A DNA stretch of 64,000 nucleotides from NCBI GenBank assembly GCA_001839685.1, contig MLAK01000738.1:124001-188000 (forward strand). Reading direction: 5' to 3'. The notes under the pieces are model-generated. The model had not been told where the DNA came from. It saw only the letters and a list, made by a program, of their open reading frames with translations, and did not search any database. Position numbers and translations under genes: made by a program. This stretch comes from Tritrichomonas foetus (Eukaryota > Parabasalia > Tritrichomonadida > Tritrichomonadidae). Positions within the stretch are counted from its first letter, which is position 1. Every line of letters begins with the position of its first letter. This document shows, one piece after another, positions 59,614-64,000 of this stretch.

Positions 59614-60522
59614 TTATAATTGATTCCATGGATTCGAAAACAACATTCCTGTTAAATCATCTTCCCACTGATGCGGCCTAAACCTCGTTAGTTGTCTTTC
59701 GGTTGGAGACGACACCTCCATCACCGCAGCCTCACTATATAATTTTGTATAAAACGGTGTAGAAAATACAGTAATCACCAAATCATCATGTGTGATATGA
59801 AATCCTCCATTTTTCTGTTCATGGCCTCTTACAATGCACAACAATTTGTTATGCCTGGTGAATTTTGCAGAAACGTCGGCCCCCCAGCGGTAGCCTGCCT
59901 GCCGAGGAGATGTTTGGTATCCTTGCCCCTCAAACGGGTCGCTCCAAAGGACATCAAGAATAATCCCAGACATTGGCAATTCCGTAAAGCGGTTAACAAC
60001 CTCTAATTGCGAGATATCTGAGAAAGAAGGGCATAATCCGCCGTGTACCGAAAATATTTGGGAATCAATAACAGCAGCAAGAGGGAGACACTTAAAAGCT
60101 TCCATGAAAGAGCGCCACACCCCAAAATCTCCAAATTTATTCATCACTTCATTATAAAATCCAAAAGTGATAGTTGGATGCGTTGATTCGTGATTTCCTC
60201 GAATTAAATAAAAATCGTTCGGATATTTGACTTTTAATGCCAGAAGATATGCTGCTGTTTCGACAGATTTATCACCACGATCTACATAATCGCCGAGAAA
60301 CAAATACCGTCCGTCTGGAGCATCGCCAAAAATTTCAAATATCGAAAGGACATTATCGAAGTCGCCATGAACATCCCCGCAAACAGTTAAAGGTGAATTA
60401 ATACGAATTACATTTTCCTCGTTTTGAAGAACATCGATGGCAAGTAGGCAAAGCGAATCTATATCTGTTGGTGTTATTGAAAGACCATTTTTAATTCTAG
60501 AAATAAGATCATCAAGATCCAT
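59614..60522 (-). CDS. PPP-family serine/threonine phosphatase catalytic subunit, 302 aa
   Basis: I use the ATG at 60522 (MDLDDLISRIKNGLSI), which gives the usual 300-residue PPP core; the frame upstream adds 25 unlikely residues. Metal-binding motifs are complete: GDVHG (49-53), GDYVDRG (77-83), RGNHE (108-112), VHGGL, and the last histidine in VRGHEQ. The last motif reads RGHE rather than the RAH common in PP1 and PP2A. Overall closeness is to PP1/PP2A/PP4-type enzymes, but the subfamily is unclear. It dephosphorylates Ser/Thr in unknown partners. Trichomonads carry an expanded PPP family. Confidence 0.92.
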   Translation of the reverse strand: MDLDDLISRIKNGLSITPTDIDSLCLLAIDVLQNEENVIRINSPLTVCGDVHGDFDNVLSIFEIFGDAPDGRYLFLGDYVDRGDKSVETAAYLLALKVKYPNDFYLIRGNHESTHPTITFGFYNEVMNKFGDFGVWRSFMEAFKCLPLAAVIDSQIFSVHGGLCPSFSDISQLEVVNRFTELPMSGIILDVLWSDPFEGQGYQTSPRQAGYRWGADVSAKFTRHNKLLCIVRGHEQKNGGFHITHDDLVITVFSTPFYTKLYSEAAVMEVSSPTERQLTRFRPHQWEDDLTGMLFSNPWNQL

Positions 60523-60617
60523 TTTTAGAATTAACTTTTTTAAGGTGAAATTAAATTGACCTACACCCGTCAACATCCCCATCATTGAGATTATCATTCA
60601 TCATTTCATTACAATTG

Positions 60618-60680
60618 TTATTCTTTAATTCTTGTTGTTTATTCTTTCATTCGTGTTGTTTATTCTTTTACTCGTGTTGT
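60618..60680 (+). repeat. 21-bp tandem repeat, three copies
   Basis: Three 21-bp copies of TTATTCTTTMATTCKTGTTGT-like sequence, 60618-60638, 60639-60659 and 60660-60680, differing at two to four positions. The last copy abuts the tgt-like relic at 60681. Confidence 0.9.
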
Positions 60681-60845
60681 GAATGCTTTCAAAACCAATT
60701 GTGAGTAGTCTATATTGGGGAAGTCTTCCTTTTTAATAGATGTTCGAATGTGAAGTAAGCTGATGTTGGAATTCAACATTTTGTAACTTCAACAGTCATC
60801 CTCTCGAGTCAATTGAAGGGCAAAATGATGTGCGTGTCCGATTAC
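60681..60845 (-). pseudogene. Decayed fragment of the tgt 3' coding region
   Basis: The plus strand here matches the 3' part of the tgt gene at 63309-63520. Shared stretches include TTGTG.GTAGTCT, AGTCTTCCTT, TAATAG.TGTTCGAA and TTGGAATTCAACATT. About 37 bp present in tgt after its GTAGTCT block (around 63348-63385) are missing here, between two TCTTCCTT copies in the intact gene, as expected of a slip between short direct repeats. The fragment is out of frame and not coding. The match weakens after about 60790 but seems to go on to 60845. It is in the same orientation as tgt, 2.5 kb away. Confidence 0.7.
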
Positions 60846-61319
60846 ATCACAATATGAGTTATTCAAATAATCATATTGGAATAAAATTCATTGTTTTATT
60901 AAAAAGACTAAGCAGGCTATAGTTGTACAGTCTAAGCTGAATATCATCATCTGTTTCATACTATTGCATAATAAAGAGCTTTCTATATTTTATTTTAATA
61001 GCGAAACTATTTATTATCGATGAAAATGATAATCATTGATATCATTATAGAAAAACAAACTGTAGTAAAATATATCTTTTCAGTACATTTTTTTAATTCG
61101 AAATAATACCTGCATCATTTGATGTGTTGGATTTTACCACTATTGTGAGAGAATTTTATTCGAAAATGATCAAAATCATGTCGAAGAACATATTAAAATA
61201 TGAAATATCAAAATTTAGTTTCAATTTTCTTTCATTTTAATGTGTATTAGTTACGTTTAAAAATGTTCACCTTTTGAATGAATCTCTAATGATTTTGCCT
61301 TTCATACTATTTTTTGCAT

Positions 61320-61874
61320 ATGTCTAGAAGCTTTTCATCTCGAGCAGAAAACACACTACCAAATAATTGTTACAATCAAAAGATAAACCCCCCTCGAAAT
61401 ACAAAAATGTTACCAAATTATAAAACACCTTTTATTCGAAGAGATTCATGTTTTTCATCAACTCAAGAAAAACTGCCATCTTTAAATTCACTATTATCAC
61501 TTTCTAAATTAGAGCGATCAACAGAATCATCAGGTTTTAATTCAACCTTCAGTTCGGCCTCACAATCACCAACTCCCAATCCGGAATTCAAAAAAGCTCT
61601 CTGTTTCACTTCACCATTTTCAGATTCACTAGAAATGATTCTAAACCCATCAAAAAGAAAGAAAAGAAACAATCAAAACTCTATCAATAGATTCCCTATT
61701 TTATTGTGCTTTTTATTGATGGTATTTCTTGAATCTTTACTTTTGTATTTTTATCTAATTTCTCTCCAAAATTCTGGAAATTGTGTTTTTCACAATATGA
61801 AATTCGAAAAAAAAACTTTTATTACATTGTCTTTCATAAATATTGCCTGGTTCATTCTGGTTTTATTGAAATAA
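61320..61874 (+). CDS. Hypothetical protein with two C-terminal membrane segments, 184 aa
   Basis: ATG 61320 is chosen; two codons upstream there is only a TTG. The first 115 residues are Ser/Asn-rich and probably disordered (LPSLNSLLSLSKLERSTESS). A basic patch PSKRKKRNNQ precedes the first membrane helix (FPILLCFLLMVFLESLLLYF); a second helix (ITLSFINIAWFILVLL) ends the protein. This suggests a tail-inserted membrane protein with a cytosolic N-terminus. The family is not recognised. The stop is TAAA. Confidence 0.55.
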   Translation: MSRSFSSRAENTLPNNCYNQKINPPRNTKMLPNYKTPFIRRDSCFSSTQEKLPSLNSLLSLSKLERSTESSGFNSTFSSASQSPTPNPEFKKALCFTSPFSDSLEMILNPSKRKKRNNQNSINRFPILLCFLLMVFLESLLLYFYLISLQNSGNCVFHNMKFEKKTFITLSFINIAWFILVLLK

Positions 61875-62131
61875 AAGATTATTAATAAAAAACTCATTTC
61901 AACTATCTCCAAAATAATGACCTTTATATTTGAATTAATTTTATTGAAAACCAAAAATATATCCCTAGAAATAAAAAAGTTTCCCAAGAGTAACAATACC
62001 AATATTTTTCTTAAGAGAATTTCCTATAGGTATATCTATCTTAGCTTTGACATAATATTTTGAAGTTATTACCTAGATTAGGCAACCACCAAATTCAAGG
62101 TCAAATGAAGAACCGTTATGGTAAAATATCC

Positions 62132-62140
62132 TCACATTTT
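62132..62140 (+). promoter_or_regulatory. Initiator-like element, TCACATTTT
   Basis: TCACATTTT, with its A 21 nt before the ATG of the NMNAT gene, fits TCA+1-Py-A. Assigned by consensus and position. Confidence 0.4.
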
Positions 62141-62154
62141 GGAGCAAAAGCAAA

Positions 62155-62796
62155 ATGACAGAAAAGGGAGATTGCATCTTAACTTTCTTTGGCTGTTTTA
62201 GTCCACCTACAAATGGCCATCTTGCTGCACTTGCTGCTGCCTATGATCACATGAAATATCTTGGATATAATGTGTTAAAATGCATTATCATTCCTGCACA
62301 TGGTGGATACAGTACCCTTAAGCCAGGCCTTATGGATGCACCTCACCGTGTAGAAATGTGCCGAATTATTACCAAAGATTCTGATTTTATTGAAGTTGAC
62401 TCTGTTGAAGCCGATAAAGATCATTGGTCACGAACCATTGATACCCTTGGATACTTTCGAGGAAAATATCCTGGTGTCAAGATTCTTCTTATTTGTGGTA
62501 TTGACACAATAGATGTTTTTGAGACAAAGTGGCGAGAACCTGATGTGATTCGCATTCTTGAAGAATTTGGACTTGTTGTTCTCCCTAGAGACAATGACAC
62601 ACTTGATAACCTTGAATCTCACTGCAAATATTTACCTGGAAGGATGCAAAATATTTACAAAATCAATAAAAATCCAATGAATGAAGTTTCTTCAACTCTC
62701 GTCCGTGAAAAACTCGAAAAGAAAGAAAGGGTTGATGGACTTGTTTCTCATGATGTTATTAAGTATATATATGATAATCATTTGTATAATACATAA
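62155..62796 (+). CDS. NMNAT: Nicotinamide/nicotinate mononucleotide adenylyltransferase (NMNAT), 213 aa
   Basis: Rossmann-type nucleotidyltransferase that joins ATP and NMN or NaMN to make NAD or its deamido form. The phosphate-binding motif is GCFSPPTNGH (residues 13-22) with His22, and the C-terminal motif is SSTLVR (179-184). In between, APHRVEMCRIITKDSDFIEV and EADKDHWSRTIDTLGYFRGK follow the eukaryotic NMNAT pattern (HRxxM, then the W.xT.xxL segment). The size is at the small end of the family. No signal or membrane segment is seen, so it is cytosolic or nuclear. This is the last step of NAD synthesis, used by both salvage routes. Confidence 0.9.
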   Translation: MTEKGDCILTFFGCFSPPTNGHLAALAAAYDHMKYLGYNVLKCIIIPAHGGYSTLKPGLMDAPHRVEMCRIITKDSDFIEVDSVEADKDHWSRTIDTLGYFRGKYPGVKILLICGIDTIDVFETKWREPDVIRILEEFGLVVLPRDNDTLDNLESHCKYLPGRMQNIYKINKNPMNEVSSTLVREKLEKKERVDGLVSHDVIKYIYDNHLYNT

Positions 62797-63234
62797 AAAC
62801 AAATTTATAAAATTACCATTTTTCTCTTTTATGAGATTCTCCTTAAACATGTTTTACCCTTCTTGACGAGCTTTGTTAATTTTGCTCTTATTTTAAGTAA
62901 TTTCATTCTTTCTCATATTATTTCACTGATTCATAATTAGTGATTGTTAAATTTCAAATTTTAAAAAGATTCAAGCGTGTTAAATTATCACAATCACAAT
63001 AATAATTCTATTATTCATAGACAAACTCAGGAATTATCTCGAAGAAAAAGTAAATTCAAGATTTTACAAGATAAAGGTTATTATTGAATTCTGATGGAAA
63101 GTGAATTCGGAAAATCACAAAAAACTTGTGAAATTGTTATTTTAAACTTTTCACAATATTTTATAAAAGAGAAAAAAGTTTGTGACTTTATGATTTTAAT
63201 ATAGTATTCATCAAATATTCTATAATAAAATAAT
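62797..63234. other. Intergenic, convergent 3' ends
   Basis: About 440 bp of AT-rich spacer between NMNAT and tgt. Nothing recognised. A short minus-strand frame at 63081-63443 shadows the tgt end. Confidence 0.4.
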
Positions 63235-64000
63235 CTATTCCGTTTCTTGCTTTCCTTCTTCTTCATTTTCATTCTCCTCTTCTTTGAGGAAGATTCCTTC
63301 GCTTGCCAATGCGTCAACAACCCATTGTGGGTAGTCTCCATTGGGATATCTTCCTTTGAAGAACGCTTTCTCTGCTTGAGAAAGTCTTCCTTCTTTAATA
63401 GCTGTTCGAAAATATGATGTAAGTCGATTTTGGAATTCAACATTGTGCAAACTTAATAACTGACCACAAACTGGTGTATCTTTAATATGGAAGAGGGAAC
63501 AACGTGGCATATGCGTACATGTCCAGCATCCACAACCTTCTTCAACCGGTCGTTCATCATTTTTCCACTTAGAAACGTTTTCTGATCCACTAAACATTAA
63601 AGCTGTACCAAAACGCGCTGTTCGAGTTGGAAATACACAATCGAACATATCAACACCTAATGCAATACAAACTGCGATATCATCAGCATAGCCGACACCC
63701 ATACAATATCTTGGCATATCACGTGGAAGACAAGAGACGCTTGTTTTGACGCTTTGCCAGAAAATATCTTTTCCTTCACCACCTGACAAACCGCCAACAG
63801 CAAAACCGCCGAGACTGTCACGACGTTTCACCATTTCAGTTGCACAAAATCGACGGCGTTCTTGGTTCAAACCGCCTTGTACAATAGCGAAAATGGCTTG
63901 GTCATCTTTACGCTTGTGTGCAGCAATGGCTCGATCTAACCAACGAATGGTGCGATGCATTGCCTCTTCGACTCGCTTTTCATCATCACAGAGGGAAGGA
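63235..64000 (-). CDS. TGT: Queuine tRNA-ribosyltransferase (TGT) catalytic subunit, C-terminal part
   Basis: The minus strand is open to the right edge; the first internal Met is at 63960, and upstream codons continue the family pattern (EKRVEEAMHRTIRWLDRA), so the N-terminus is off the window. Visible features are IVQGGL, VGGLSGGEG, MFDCVFPTRTAR with the nucleophilic Asp, and the zinc site CGCWTC plus a later His (LLSLHN). The enzyme swaps guanine for queuine at the wobble base of GUN tRNAs. The end is a Glu/Lys-rich tail (KEEENENEEEGKQETE) not typical of the family. A decayed copy of this 3' region sits at 60681-60845. Confidence 0.93.
   Translation of the reverse strand, partial: PSLCDDEKRVEEAMHRTIRWLDRAIAAHKRKDDQAIFAIVQGGLNQERRRFCATEMVKRRDSLGGFAVGGLSGGEGKDIFWQSVKTSVSCLPRDMPRYCMGVGYADDIAVCIALGVDMFDCVFPTRTARFGTALMFSGSENVSKWKNDERPVEEGCGCWTCTHMPRCSLFHIKDTPVCGQLLSLHNVEFQNRLTSYFRTAIKEGRLSQAEKAFFKGRYPNGDYPQWVVDALASEGIFLKEEENENEEEGKQETE

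Larger units (their letters stand above)
60523..61319. other. Intergenic with tandem repeat and tgt relic
   Basis: Holds a 21-bp triplicate and a decayed tgt fragment, both listed separately. From about 60850 to 61319 it is plain AT-rich sequence where I see nothing. Confidence 0.5.

Noticed and set aside
1..64000. Spliceosomal introns with GTAYGT and ACTAACACACAG ends
   Set aside because: I looked for the trichomonad intron 3' motif near frame breaks and found no convincing copy.
1..64000. tRNA, 5S or other structured RNA genes
   Set aside because: No GGTTCRANYCC-type box or other RNA signature was recognised by eye; a tRNAscan/Infernal run would be needed to exclude them.

Overview
This window looks like nuclear DNA of a parabasalid protist (trichomonad; Trichomonas or Tritrichomonas type). 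The sequence is AT-rich with long uninterrupted reading frames, and I saw no intron motif. The left edge carries an apparent initiator-binding (IBD/IBP39-like) winged-helix protein, a family known to me only from trichomonads. TCAYW-type initiator motifs lie 20-45 nt upstream of several start codons, and many stop codons are followed by A (TAAA, the trichomonad poly(A) signal). Flagellar genes, a trafficking toolkit and a pogo/Tc1-type transposon fit the same picture. Species cannot be fixed from sequence alone.

Layout. 0-10 kb: IBD-like regulator (partial), a frameshifted type I membrane protein, two orphan/coiled-coil genes, an epsin (ENTH) adaptor, an unrecognised helical protein and a protein kinase. 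10-17 kb: the loosest region, with a decayed coiled-coil gene, a possible SPO16-like meiotic protein, a 19-bp minisatellite holding an assembly gap, a membrane-anchored CAP/SCP protein broken by one in-frame stop, and a TBC Rab-GAP. 17-47 kb: a regular series of head-to-head gene pairs, namely bromodomain/armadillo-like, CFAP57/giant ubiquitin hydrolase, orphan/IFT74, RBM26-like RRM/degenerate TBC-like, importin-like/inositol polyphosphate kinase (followed by a calmodulin-size EF-hand protein), two armadillo-like orphans, and profilin/HEAT-like. 47.9-49.9 kb: a complete 2,023-bp pogo-like transposon with 42-bp perfect terminal inverted repeats in a TA target. 50-57 kb: VPS33, a surface beta-helix (Pmp-like) protein, a divergent SIN3 corepressor and a ZnT6-like transporter. 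57-64 kb: CCT4, a PPP phosphatase, a decayed copy of the tgt 3' end, a two-TM orphan, NMNAT and the 3' part of tRNA-guanine transglycosylase.

Functional themes: flagellum assembly (IFT74, CFAP57), endocytosis and vesicle traffic (epsin, TBC proteins, VPS33, PIPK-independent inositol kinase), actin (profilin), chromatin and transcription (IBD, bromodomain, SIN3-like), protein folding and turnover (CCT4, USP) and cofactor or tRNA metabolism (NMNAT, TGT). No operon logic is expected or seen.

I did not find one clearly new multi-gene system. The best leads are the tgt decay product, the SIN3-like and SPO16-like assignments, the IBD paralogue, the CAP gene with its internal stop, the pyrimidine-rich minisatellites placed just downstream of plus-strand genes, and the bipartite TIR of the transposon. 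Three of the four broken reading frames each need one extra base, so assembly error is a live explanation. All family calls are from reading the translations; no database search was possible.
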